Source: Pseudoalteromonas sp. 3D05
GTDB taxonomy: Bacteria > Pseudomonadota > Gammaproteobacteria > Enterobacterales > Alteromonadaceae
DNA length: 64,000 bases
NCBI RefSeq assembly: GCF_002723455.1
Contig: NZ_PDUS01000003.1
Coordinates: 97,983-161,982 of the forward strand
Direction of reading: 5' to 3'
Positions within the stretch are counted from its first letter, which is position 1. Each line of letters begins with the position of its first letter. Under the pieces are notes generated by a model. It did no database searches and was not told the DNA's origin. It worked only from the letters and a program-made list of their open reading frames with translations. Positions 9,729 through 18,859 of this stretch are shown in pieces. Position numbers and translations under genes: made by a program.

Positions 9729-11348
9729 GTGCCTAATTTCGATATAGAGGGGTTGCCGAGCTCATTTACTGAGCTCAAAGCCAATGCAACATATATATTT
9801 ATATCTCCTCTAGATAATCAAGTTATAGAGTTTGCCTTGCAGGCTATCTCGAGCACTTCGTCAGCACACCTGTTTATCTTATCATCTCAAATCGAACTGT
9901 TTTACGAATCGGCCCACGGCGCTAATTTAAACGCTCTTCATGAAAGAGGCAAAGTACATTCTTTTTCATTTGATTACGCTGTAGCACAAAAAAAGCAGCT
10001 TAGTTTTACTAACAACCTACTGAATGAACTGAAAGTGTATGATGAGCTTGCGGGCTCCACGGTTGTGCTTCATATTCATACCGACTTATTTACGCGACAC
10101 TCTCAAGCGCAGTTAACTGAACGACTGAAGCAATACGATAAGTTTGCGAAAAAAAACCAACTGACATTCATCTTTATTGTTACAGGAATTGAAGTTGCGC
10201 AAGTACGCAGAGATGTGCAAGTGCTCAACAAATATTTTGATGGCATTGTTTATATTTCAAATGAATCTGCTGTACGCAATATTGAGTATGACTATTGGAG
10301 TTACAGTGAAGGTGTTAAGGCGGGTGAGTCTGTTCAGCTAGAGGTCTTTGGCGATCGATTAAAAGCGGTCACAAAAAGTGAATTGAGTGAGCAAAATCCG
10401 CATCAAAGTTTTGACGAAGATGATGTGTGGTTAGTTAAGACAGCAGTACCAGAAGGCACCAAATTACCTGTGTTTTATAAAACAGTCGCCGATAACGAAG
10501 CGCTGTTTAAGCATGGTAAAAAAGTTAAAGCGGCCACATTGGTATTTGCTGTGACGCGCTACACAGATTTAGCAACCTTAGCAAGCCAGTGCTTTTCGTT
10601 AAGGAACCACTGTGGTAAGAAGTTAAAATTAGTGGTGCAGAACGTAGATGGTATTATCCGCCACCAAGACGAATGTTTGTTTTTGACTTTGGGTGTTAAC
10701 CTTATTTTATACAGTTTCTCAGAACCATCTCGTTTGCTTTCTCAGATTCAGTCAATACAGGGGTTTCAGTTTTCAAGGCCTTTGCCTAGCAACATTGAAG
10801 AGGTTTTGAAATATTCAGAAAGCTCGCTCTCAAAAGGGTTTTTACCGCTAAAAGAGTTTGCAAAACAGGTATTGAATTACAGTGATTCTGCTGCGAATAT
10901 GGGCGTAAGTGGCGTGTTAGTAGTATTACGGTTATTGCCCCGTATAGAGGCGATACACCCTTTACAGCTGTTCCATGTTAAGCGCGAGGGGGATGTGTTT
11001 AGCACTGTCGATGACCAAGTATACTTATACCTGCATGCATGTCGTGAACATGATGTTGAAAATGCAATTAAACATCTATTTAGGTTAAAAGTGGCTGATT
11101 TCTTCGATTCAAAAATTGTAATCGCCGACCACTTCTTTATTCAGCAAGAATGTAGGCGTTTAAAAAATAAGTACGATGCTGTCGAAGTGCCTGATTATAC
11201 AATGCAATTACAAGATAATACCCGTCATATATTTGATAAACGACCTGCCGATAATACAAAAGCCAAGGTAGATTCACCTGAATTTAGAAAAGTAACTAGG
11301 CCTTTTGCAACGCGTTGCTTAATGAGTTTGAAGGAATCGATGAAATGA
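9729..11348 (+). CDS. bcsE: Cellulose biosynthesis c-di-GMP-binding protein BcsE
   Basis: Cytoplasmic c-di-GMP receptor that boosts cellulose secretion and works with BcsF and BcsG. The 539 residues match the BcsE layout: an N-terminal NTPase-like region, a degenerate receiver-like segment (about 260-370) and a C-terminal GGDEF-like (GIL) domain. An RxxD motif, R439-E-H-D442 within HACREHDVENA, is placed where the c-di-GMP I-site of E. coli BcsE lies. The start is GTG at 9729, with AGGA six bases upstream; a nearby ATG at 9724 is in another frame and stops at once. The stop overlaps bcsF by four bases. Confidence 0.93.
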   Translation: MPNFDIEGLPSSFTELKANATYIFISPLDNQVIEFALQAISSTSSAHLFILSSQIELFYESAHGANLNALHERGKVHSFSFDYAVAQKKQLSFTNNLLNELKVYDELAGSTVVLHIHTDLFTRHSQAQLTERLKQYDKFAKKNQLTFIFIVTGIEVAQVRRDVQVLNKYFDGIVYISNESAVRNIEYDYWSYSEGVKAGESVQLEVFGDRLKAVTKSELSEQNPHQSFDEDDVWLVKTAVPEGTKLPVFYKTVADNEALFKHGKKVKAATLVFAVTRYTDLATLASQCFSLRNHCGKKLKLVVQNVDGIIRHQDECLFLTLGVNLILYSFSEPSRLLSQIQSIQGFQFSRPLPSNIEEVLKYSESSLSKGFLPLKEFAKQVLNYSDSAANMGVSGVLVVLRLLPRIEAIHPLQLFHVKREGDVFSTVDDQVYLYLHACREHDVENAIKHLFRLKVADFFDSKIVIADHFFIQQECRRLKNKYDAVEVPDYTMQLQDNTRHIFDKRPADNTKAKVDSPEFRKVTRPFATRCLMSLKESMK

Positions 11349-11521
11349 ACCTAAATCAGTTTTTTATTACTTTTGTTGTTGCGTTAATCTTTGGGGTCGT
11401 TTTGAGTAATATCGCAAAAACACTTTTTGTTCATTTTATGAGGTTTTATCGAAAGCTGACATTCAGGCATGTATTACTTAAGCCGTATGAGCCGAGTATT
11501 AAAAAGAAGGATAAAATGTGA
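11345..11521 (+). CDS. bcsF: Single-pass membrane protein BcsF
   Basis: BcsF is a small inner-membrane protein that links BcsE to BcsG. From the ATG at 11345, which overlaps the bcsE stop as ATGA, the protein is 58 residues: one transmembrane helix (about residues 6-28, FFITFVVALIFGVVLSNIA) then a strongly basic cytoplasmic tail (RFYRKLTFRH, KKKDK). An upstream in-frame ATG at 11315 would give 68 residues but lies inside bcsE, so the coupled start is preferred. Size, single helix and position between bcsE and bcsG identify it. Confidence 0.87.
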   Translation: MNLNQFFITFVVALIFGVVLSNIAKTLFVHFMRFYRKLTFRHVLLKPYEPSIKKKDKM

Positions 11522-13092
11522 AAATAACAGGTTTAGGTATTTGGAATGTCTATTTTTTAATTAAAATTGCTTTATATGCGCGTGGCGAAATTTCATTTCA
11601 TTTTATAGAGAATTTAGCTTTCTTTGCTTTTTTGGCATTGTCATTTAATCACCCTTTATTGCAACGTGGTAAGCACGTTTTGGCAGGGGGATTTGCGATT
11701 ATTTTATTTTATTATGATTCATGGTTACCGCCTATATCGCGTTTACTGAAGCAGGTTGGCAATGTACAAGATTTTAGCCTAGATTATTTTATTGAAATAA
11801 GCGCGCGCGTGGTTAGCTTAGAATTGTTTTTAAGCCTCTTCATAGTATGTGTGTTTTACCGATACACTCATCAATGGCTTCGCTATACTACGCTTTCATT
11901 GGTTGGGTTTGGCTATGCTTATTGGCTGGCTTCAGCGAGCGTTGATGTTGAGGTCGTCCCAGCTCAAGTATCACAAAAACAATCCCGGGTTGCTGCAAAG
12001 CAATTAGTTGATGTGGGAGCATCACTTTCTCCACAACAACAGCTTACACGTTTTTATCAAGAGCAAAGCCAATTAACCAGTGTGTTTCCTGAACAATTGC
12101 CAGAAAACCCTTTTGATGTATTAATTCTCAATGTGTGCTCTTTATCAACAGCAGACCTAAATGCAATTGATGTAGATCCACGTGAGCTATTTAGTAATTT
12201 TGATGTCTTGTTTAGTGATTTTAATTCAGCCACATCCTACAGTGGCCCAGCAGCTATTAGGTTATTGCGAGCAAGCTGTGGGCAAACCAGTCAGCCACAA
12301 CTCTTTGAGTCGGTGCCTAAGCAGTGTTACTTGTTTGAAAATTTAGCTGAACTGGGGTTTGATACCTCAGTTGCTATGAACCACGATGGGCACTTTGATG
12401 ATTTTAAAGGGTTAATAAACTCATATGGTGGCATAAATATTCCTAAATTAAATTTTGCGAATTATTCACCCTTTCAATTCGGGTTTGATGGAAAACCTAT
12501 TTACTCAGATCAAGAAGTACTAACCAACTGGCTTTCATCCCAGCAAAAGAGCAATAAACCACGTGCGCTTTATTACAATACGATTAGCTTACATGATGGT
12601 AATCAAATTGCAGGTTATGACCGCATGAGCAGCCCACAAAGTTACCCAATTAGACAAAAACAGCTTTTTAGTGACATTAATCAGTTTATTGATAAGCTTG
12701 AGAGTGCAAAGCGTAATACGTTATTAGTGCTCGTGCCTGAACATGGTGCAGCCTTAGAGGGTGATAAGGTTCAATTTTCAGGATTACGAGAAATACCAAG
12801 TCCTAAGATAGTTTCAGTTCCTAGTGCGATTAAGTTTATTGGGCCTAATATAACTCACTCGGGGTTAATAGAGATCAGTGAGTCAACGAGCTATTTTGCC
12901 CTATCTGAAATCATCAGCCGTGCACTACGTACTAATGTGTTCTCAGGAAATACATCAATTGGTTCACTACTTGACGATTTGCCACGGGCACCTAAAGTAG
13001 CTGAGAATGAAGACACTATAATGATGTATATCAATGAGCGACCGTATATTCAGCTTGATGGTGGGGAGTGGACTGAATATCCTCAAGGTTAA
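11518..13092 (+). CDS. bcsG: Cellulose phosphoethanolamine transferase BcsG
   Basis: An inner-membrane alkaline-phosphatase-superfamily enzyme that transfers phosphoethanolamine from phosphatidylethanolamine to cellulose on the periplasmic side. The 524 residues have four to five N-terminal membrane helices (to about residue 145) and a periplasmic zinc-dependent domain. Expected metal and catalytic residues are visible: C207 in LNVCSLS, serines in SYSGPA (S240/S242), and E408-H409 in LVPEHGAAL. It starts with GTG overlapping the bcsF stop (GTGA). Presence of bcsEFG predicts that the cellulose made here is phosphoethanolamine-modified. Confidence 0.96.
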   Translation: MKITGLGIWNVYFLIKIALYARGEISFHFIENLAFFAFLALSFNHPLLQRGKHVLAGGFAIILFYYDSWLPPISRLLKQVGNVQDFSLDYFIEISARVVSLELFLSLFIVCVFYRYTHQWLRYTTLSLVGFGYAYWLASASVDVEVVPAQVSQKQSRVAAKQLVDVGASLSPQQQLTRFYQEQSQLTSVFPEQLPENPFDVLILNVCSLSTADLNAIDVDPRELFSNFDVLFSDFNSATSYSGPAAIRLLRASCGQTSQPQLFESVPKQCYLFENLAELGFDTSVAMNHDGHFDDFKGLINSYGGINIPKLNFANYSPFQFGFDGKPIYSDQEVLTNWLSSQQKSNKPRALYYNTISLHDGNQIAGYDRMSSPQSYPIRQKQLFSDINQFIDKLESAKRNTLLVLVPEHGAALEGDKVQFSGLREIPSPKIVSVPSAIKFIGPNITHSGLIEISESTSYFALSEIISRALRTNVFSGNTSIGSLLDDLPRAPKVAENEDTIMMYINERPYIQLDGGEWTEYPQG

Positions 13093-13165
13093 TATGAAAT
13101 AAGGCTCAGGCACTTTGTTTTGTGTGGGCTATTAGGGGAAATTAGCGGGGATTACGCTTTTACAT

Positions 13166-13194
13166 AAAAAATCGGGCAACTTACATTGCCCGAT
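13166..13194 (-). terminator. Rho-independent terminator of the 13212-14426 gene
   Basis: A perfect 9-bp stem (ATCGGGCAA / TTGCCCGAT, loop CTTACA) is followed on the minus strand by a run of six T. It sits just downstream of the minus-strand gene ending at 13212 and could also shield the end of bcsG. Confidence 0.85.
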
Positions 13195-13211
13195 ACTTTG
13201 TCTAGTCGGTA

Positions 13212-14426
13212 TTAATTACAATAATTACCATCAACAAATGTCAAATCATTTAGGTGTGAAGGTCCTTCCATTACAAAAGTAGCCTCAGCGGTATTCTGAT
13301 TTAATTGATAAATTTTAGCGTTCTCGCCACTTTCGCGTCCAGATACATAAATAGCCCCATCATCTGCTATAGCGATACCTGATGCCCAATTTACGTTATG
13401 CTCACCAATCAGAGAAAGCTCTAGCGAACCTTGATCAACAGTATAAAGTGCTTTACCTGTTAACACATAAAGCACATTGTTATCTGCAGAGTAAGCAATA
13501 TCACCGTGAGAGAAAGAGTCACCCGGGTAAGTTAATTTGCCTAACACTGTTTTATCACCCGTCGCTAAATCAAAGTCATACATGTATGTTTTGCTGGTTG
13601 CACGAAGTGTCGTGCCATCAGCGCTCATTGCAGAGCGATAGATTGGGTATGATTTAGTCGGTGATACTAACGATTGTTGGTTGTTAGCAAGATCAAGCGA
13701 AAGAATTTGTGATACTTTTGTTGAACGGTCTAATTGCTCCATGAAATAAAGCACACCATTATGTGAGGCGATATTTGATGCTGTATTATTCAAGCCAGCT
13801 ACTGTTGAGTAAGTATTTGTATTTGTGTTGAAAAAGTAAACGTAACCTTCTTCGTTAGAACCAAAGTTATTAATACCATATAGACCAGAGGCGCAAGCCG
13901 TCGATACTTTTACATCATCAATAAATGCACCATAAGAATCAGATTTTCCAGCACCAACAAACTTAAGTTCTGAGCTATTTGAGTTAGCTTTAACAGTGTA
14001 AGTAAACTTCTGCCAGCCTCGGCTTGTTGCGTTTAATGTATCAAGAAGTTCACCATCCCAGTAAACTTTAGCTTTATTTGTTGTTTCATCACCATCTCTA
14101 CGGGCTGAATAATAAAAGCTAATCTCATAGTTTTGCTGTGGTTGTGTTTCAAGTGTTTGAAACACACTGTAGTTGGCCGTTGAATCTAGTTCGATATACT
14201 GAGTACCATCTTGTGAAGGGACGATATTGAGTGCTGTTGTTTGAATTTCAAACTTCGCATTATCAGAACGTTGCCAGCCAGGTACTTTGTTGAATAAGCT
14301 CCAAGTTCCTGAAACTTGTGCTGTGTCTTCAAATGAACCATTTACAACTAAGTTGCTGCTGGCCATTGTAAAGCTAGATGCTAAAAGTAGAGGTAGAGCA
14401 GCAAGCTTAAAGGTTGAGTTTTTCAT
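13212..14426 (-). CDS. Secreted DUF642-like / beta-propeller protein
   Basis: Function unknown; 404 residues with a clear signal peptide (cleavage after FTMASS). Residues about 24-175 resemble DUF642 / galactose-binding-like modules: the start NLVVNGSFEDT, then VPGWQ, YIELDS and a FIDDVKVS strand. After a CASGLYGI junction, the remaining 220 residues are repeats such as YGINNFGSNEEG, ILSLDL, YDFDLATGD and ASGIAIADDGAIYVSG, typical of an extracellular beta-propeller. No sorting signal is seen at the C-terminus. A good AGGAGA ribosome-binding site precedes the ATG. It is monocistronic with its own terminator, between the cellulose and PGA-like operons; a role in the exopolymer matrix is inference only. 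Confidence 0.8.
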   Translation of the reverse strand: MKNSTFKLAALPLLLASSFTMASSNLVVNGSFEDTAQVSGTWSLFNKVPGWQRSDNAKFEIQTTALNIVPSQDGTQYIELDSTANYSVFQTLETQPQQNYEISFYYSARRDGDETTNKAKVYWDGELLDTLNATSRGWQKFTYTVKANSNSSELKFVGAGKSDSYGAFIDDVKVSTACASGLYGINNFGSNEEGYVYFFNTNTNTYSTVAGLNNTASNIASHNGVLYFMEQLDRSTKVSQILSLDLANNQQSLVSPTKSYPIYRSAMSADGTTLRATSKTYMYDFDLATGDKTVLGKLTYPGDSFSHGDIAYSADNNVLYVLTGKALYTVDQGSLELSLIGEHNVNWASGIAIADDGAIYVSGRESGENAKIYQLNQNTAEATFVMEGPSHLNDLTFVDGNYCN

Positions 14427-14745
14427 AAAGTATCTCCTACAAGATGACTAGTAATGACTTTGTTAACATTTTGTTTAACTTTAATTGGTACTATTTTGCT
14501 ATTTTTTGGTGGTTTGGTCAAATGTAGAACACTCGGAATTTTCGTATTATTATGTTGGATTTTTCTCTACAAAATATTATTTATTATTTTTTAGTGACTT
14601 ATAATTTTTTGATGGGTGTGAACAATTTAAATCGCTTATCTGGTAGTAATTGAACGTTGGCTTGAATTAGTGCATAAGTCTAAATAATTATCAAAAGTCT
14701 AATGAAAAAGACTTTAGCAACTTTTATACTCAAGTCTTATCCATG
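14427..14745. other. Intergenic region between the secreted-protein gene and the PGA-like operon
   Basis: 319 bases without a credible ORF. The left part must hold the leftward promoter of the 13212-14426 gene. The right part, just after the pgsB-like stop, has four copies of AAGTCT or its complement (14676, 14695, 14709, 14732). Two of them pair as a 7-bp stem (14694-14700 with 14709-14715) that may act as a weak terminator for the PGA-like operon, though it lacks a good T-run. Confidence 0.5.
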
Positions 14746-17700
14746 TCATTTATTTTTTTCGTTTGAAAAAGAAAGCCAACCAGGTTTCTGGTTTCGGTTT
14801 AGCTTAGCGAGGATTTCAATCGCTTTTTCCAACGTTATGCGATTGTTTGCAATATCTTTATAAACACGGATAGCGATTTTTTTACGTTTTACCGCAGCGC
14901 CGGCTTCTAAGAAAGACTCTACGACTTGAGTGGCGAAGCGCTTAATTGTACTTTTTTGCTTTTTAACTGATTGGCCGCTCTTTATATGTGCGCGTTTACT
15001 TAGGCGCTCAGTAACATGTTGAAGTTCAGCTTGGCTATACTCATTTTGTGCGTGATGGGCTTTTCTGATTTGAATAATCGCATTCGTTAAATAGGTGGCC
15101 TCAAGTTCTGAGAACTGATTAATGAGTGATAGACGTGCTAACGCTTGCCTAAAGTGATCGGCAGAGCAACTTTCATCAAGTAATGTTGTAATATTGTCGT
15201 AAATACGTTGCCACTGCTGCCAGCTGTAAACGTAACCAAGGCCTGTCCCTTTGATGTTCTGCATTCCTACAATAACTTGATGACAGTTAGGCCTAGCATA
15301 AGTCGATAATTCAACAGTCAATTCGTCGGCAGAAATTTGAGAGTCATCTATGAGCACACACTTACTGTGTGCAAGGCTAAGTAAAGTTTGTTTTAATTGT
15401 TGTTGGTTTTTTTCAATGTTATCAAATAAAGGCTGAATTTTTTTATAACTTATATAATGCTCAAATACATCTTTTAAACTTGTTTTGCGTTGTTCAGGTA
15501 AGTCAAAATCTTGATTTTTAAACCAAGAATCTAAGCGTGCTTGGTTGGTTATTCCCTCAAGCTCATGCGTTGGCAAAGTAGACTCTAGCGCACTATTAAA
15601 TAGCGTAATAAGTGAGTCAAAATCCTTAATACAATGTAATTGCGAGCATAATAATTCTAACTCTTGGCGATCATTGTTCTTGATTATTCGCTCTAAACGA
15701 GCTGTAAATGCTTGAATATAGTAACTATAAAACCCATCTACATTTGTCCCTATCACGACCATTTTATCGAATGGTAAATCGTTAGCGAGAATTTCAGCAA
15801 ACACCTTAGAACGGGCAACGCGGTCATTACGATTATTTATAAGTGCTATGGTCTGTTTTGTTGGATCGTTTGATAATTCAAATAGGTTTAAACGCTTCCA
15901 ATTTTCAAGAGTTGCTAAACGTTCGTTGGCAGACATGCTATTAACAAATGACATGTTAAAGCCATTAAATGGTGCTGCTGTGAAGTGTTGTAAAACACCA
16001 ATATCTGGAACGATACGTTGTGATGTTTCTTTAAATACAAAGTCTTTATCTAGGCCAATATGCGCCGCCATCTTGCACACTAAAGCGATATTGTCTGGGT
16101 GCTCCTGGTAAGGGTAAAGTGCTCTTATATCAGGGGGGATTTGATAACCATCCCCCCAATGAACTTGCACAAGGGTGCTTTTCTTTAGCGTGGCATCCTT
16201 TTCTAGAATGGGCATCATCGTTTGTTCGCTGGTAAATACTAAGTTATTTGGTGCGATAAAATTAGCCATTTCTTTAGCAACATCAATACCTGTAGGCCCT
16301 AAAATGTCTTCATGATCAGGGTATGCATTGGTAATAGTAGAAAAGTTATCTTGCATCCATTGGCGTAAAATCCTCACGTATCGAGGAGTTAGCCCCATGC
16401 ACTCCCATAAAAAAACATCGGCTTTTACATTTTTTGCAAAATGTAAAATATCACTTTGTTCCCAAATACTCGCTTTATCAAAAGGGCGAAATATAGGTAC
16501 TTCAAATTGATCACCGTTTGAACGTGCAAATATCATCGTGGCTTCACAGCCAGTTGTTTTGGTTATAACTTTAAGTGCTAGGCCACTAAAAAGAGCTGCT
16601 TTGAGCCTTTCTGTGCCTGACTTACCTCGTGTTCCCCAGCCTCCAATACTAACGGGAATTGCTTTTCTATCTCTTTTTATACGTTGACTGACATGGACAT
16701 GGCGGCCCCAAAAATACAGCATAAAACCTAGTACAAAAAATATTAACTGGCCAATACTGTTTTGATAAATAGAGTATAAATACTCTTTAAAGCTAAGCCA
16801 CACATTCACAAAGAGCGGAGAAACACTTAATTTTTTATAAAGGTTACTAATTCCTTCTTCAACCTCAAAGTGACAACCAAGTTGTTCACCATAAGCCTTA
16901 AACTCAAGTTTAAAGCCGTTTTTTTCGAGTTTTGATAAATAGTTTTTTTGTTCAATATCGTTACCTTTTCGCAAGTTATCTAGTTGCTCAAGGTTAAGTG
17001 ACAACCAAATGTATGTCTTTAAGCGTTGAAAAAGTGTTGCAGGTGGAGTGACACATAAAATACCGTCAGGTGTGTATGTTTTTGCTGCTTGCTTTATATC
17101 GTCTTGACTTAACACTGATAATAAAAAATCAGGTAAGGGAAGGTGAGGGCGTGTTGAGTGCTCTTTGTCGTCAAACAGTGGCTCTCCTGGAACGCTTGTT
17201 GTACTTATCTCAGCAACCGTGCAGCTAGGAACATGCATAAATGCAGAAGGCTTTCTCGCTACGCTGTGGTTAAAGCTTTGACGTTTATCAGTACTTGGAT
17301 TTCGCCATTCATGAATAAAGCGCCAAATGCGAAACGCGCTGTGATATCCATTACGAATGTGCCAATGATGTTTTTTATTGGTTACATTGTAGCCTTCATT
17401 TTGCTGTGCTTTACGGCTAAGTAAGCGCCCTAATAGCTCTTCATCTAATGACTTTTGGTCTATCAGAGTTTTATCAGATTGTGGGAGTGAATGCTCCAAA
17501 GATGTCACTTTAGTTTGGTGTGCAAATGAAACCAGTTGTTCGCGCGTTCTCGTGATGTATCGACGAACGGCGCGTTTAGGTTCTTGATTAAGTTGGTCAT
17601 TTAAACACGCTATAAACTGCTTGAAGATTGCGTCTGGATCATCTGTTTCAAGTTGTAAGTTGAGCATTATTCTAGCGCTGAGCTCTAAGGTTAAACGTTT

Positions 17701-18858
17701 GATTTGTATACTGTGTTTGGACTTTAATAGCTCCTTCCATAAGCTAAAGGCTATCCCGTCTGTGCTCATGCGTGCATTGCTTAATTGTTTTACTAATGTA
17801 AAACGTACTGAATCTTCTGTTTCGTGCTTGAGTCGCTCGGTGATCAGCCTTTGTAAAAAAGGAAGATCAAAATACAACGACTGCTCAACAACACTTTGTC
17901 TTACTCTTGGGTAAGTGTGGCAAGCAAGACGTTGCAGTAAATCTTCGCAGTGCTTGGTTAAATGCAATTGACTGACTAAAATTTTTGGTAAAGCGGCTAA
18001 TAGAAATAAACGCTGATCATCTTTGAGTTGAAATTGATCTTGATTTTTGATGATTTGTGCCATAAATGCACGAATGTATGTAGGGCGTTGATGAATCAAG
18101 ATTTCTAAAATATCTAATCGGGCTAAATGTGGTGTATGAGGCTGCTCTAATGCTAACACTAATGTTTCCACTAAATTTGCGCTGAGCTCATGTTCATCCA
18201 CTGTGTTATGTATAAGTTGTACTTGATTGGCTAGCGCGCGATATAGCGCATTTTTTACATGTTCGCTTTTTGTTTGCGACAAGACATTTAGGAAAAAGTT
18301 TTCTAAATCGAGAGATTGCCATGCACTTGAAATATTTTTGGCATAATTTAGTAGATAGCGGTTACTCAAATCGCCTAGTTTACCAATTAAAAATTTTAAT
18401 GTTTGTTCAATATCGGCAATGCTGTCTTGGTAGCGGTTAATGACAGCGCCTTCATCAAACCAACGAGAAAATGCTTGTTTGTCTTGTTTTAATTGTTCAT
18501 CTGTTGCGCCGAGCTGTTTTGCATAATCAAGAATATGAAACTCTCTCTCAGCACTTATTTCAGCATGACTAATGCGTTCAATAAATAATAGGTAGCCGGC
18601 ATCTAGCTGCTGTAGATTCTGTTGCTTTTGCTCTACTTGATGACGCAAAAATCCAATAGACTGGCGCAGTAGCCAATCGTTCTCGTCTTCTTGTTCTGGG
18701 ATCGTTTGTAACAGCTCCCATTTTGCTAAATCATCAACGAGCTGGCGATATTTTTGACGGTACAAGTCGAGCCAAAAATTGGCAATGTCAGCAAAAAGCA
18801 CATGCTCTAAACGTTGCTTTAATTCTTGCTGTGTCATTTGTTTATTTGCAGATGCCAT
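14746..18858 (-). CDS. Giant PgsB/CapB-like amide ligase (poly-gamma-glutamate synthase family)
   Basis: In Bacillus, PgsB/CapB is the Mur-ligase-like enzyme that polymerises glutamate through gamma-carboxyl links using ATP. The C-terminal part (from about residue 700) matches it: a membrane helix (about 702-718), a basic stretch, then a P-loop GGWGTRGKSGT (G740, G745, K746, S747), ITKTTGCEATMI, WECMGLTPRY, YPDHEDILGPT, NMSFVNSMSANERL, NNRNDRVAR and MQNIKGTGLGYV. Bacillus PgsB is only about 390 residues. Here about 700 extra N-terminal residues are helical, with HEAT-like repeats (about 180-560). Last gene of the operon, one base after the outer-membrane gene. Polymer identity cannot be read from sequence. 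Confidence 0.85.
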   Translation of the reverse strand: MASANKQMTQQELKQRLEHVLFADIANFWLDLYRQKYRQLVDDLAKWELLQTIPEQEDENDWLLRQSIGFLRHQVEQKQQNLQQLDAGYLLFIERISHAEISAEREFHILDYAKQLGATDEQLKQDKQAFSRWFDEGAVINRYQDSIADIEQTLKFLIGKLGDLSNRYLLNYAKNISSAWQSLDLENFFLNVLSQTKSEHVKNALYRALANQVQLIHNTVDEHELSANLVETLVLALEQPHTPHLARLDILEILIHQRPTYIRAFMAQIIKNQDQFQLKDDQRLFLLAALPKILVSQLHLTKHCEDLLQRLACHTYPRVRQSVVEQSLYFDLPFLQRLITERLKHETEDSVRFTLVKQLSNARMSTDGIAFSLWKELLKSKHSIQIKRLTLELSARIMLNLQLETDDPDAIFKQFIACLNDQLNQEPKRAVRRYITRTREQLVSFAHQTKVTSLEHSLPQSDKTLIDQKSLDEELLGRLLSRKAQQNEGYNVTNKKHHWHIRNGYHSAFRIWRFIHEWRNPSTDKRQSFNHSVARKPSAFMHVPSCTVAEISTTSVPGEPLFDDKEHSTRPHLPLPDFLLSVLSQDDIKQAAKTYTPDGILCVTPPATLFQRLKTYIWLSLNLEQLDNLRKGNDIEQKNYLSKLEKNGFKLEFKAYGEQLGCHFEVEEGISNLYKKLSVSPLFVNVWLSFKEYLYSIYQNSIGQLIFFVLGFMLYFWGRHVHVSQRIKRDRKAIPVSIGGWGTRGKSGTERLKAALFSGLALKVITKTTGCEATMIFARSNGDQFEVPIFRPFDKASIWEQSDILHFAKNVKADVFLWECMGLTPRYVRILRQWMQDNFSTITNAYPDHEDILGPTGIDVAKEMANFIAPNNLVFTSEQTMMPILEKDATLKKSTLVQVHWGDGYQIPPDIRALYPYQEHPDNIALVCKMAAHIGLDKDFVFKETSQRIVPDIGVLQHFTAAPFNGFNMSFVNSMSANERLATLENWKRLNLFELSNDPTKQTIALINNRNDRVARSKVFAEILANDLPFDKMVVIGTNVDGFYSYYIQAFTARLERIIKNNDRQELELLCSQLHCIKDFDSLITLFNSALESTLPTHELEGITNQARLDSWFKNQDFDLPEQRKTSLKDVFEHYISYKKIQPLFDNIEKNQQQLKQTLLSLAHSKCVLIDDSQISADELTVELSTYARPNCHQVIVGMQNIKGTGLGYVYSWQQWQRIYDNITTLLDESCSADHFRQALARLSLINQFSELEATYLTNAIIQIRKAHHAQNEYSQAELQHVTERLSKRAHIKSGQSVKKQKSTIKRFATQVVESFLEAGAAVKRKKIAIRVYKDIANNRITLEKAIEILAKLNRNQKPGWLSFSNEKNK

Positions 18859-18859
18859 A

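Noticed and set aside
13092..13211. Small extra gene between bcsG and the secreted-protein gene
   Set aside because: Only a terminator and short non-coding sequence are present.
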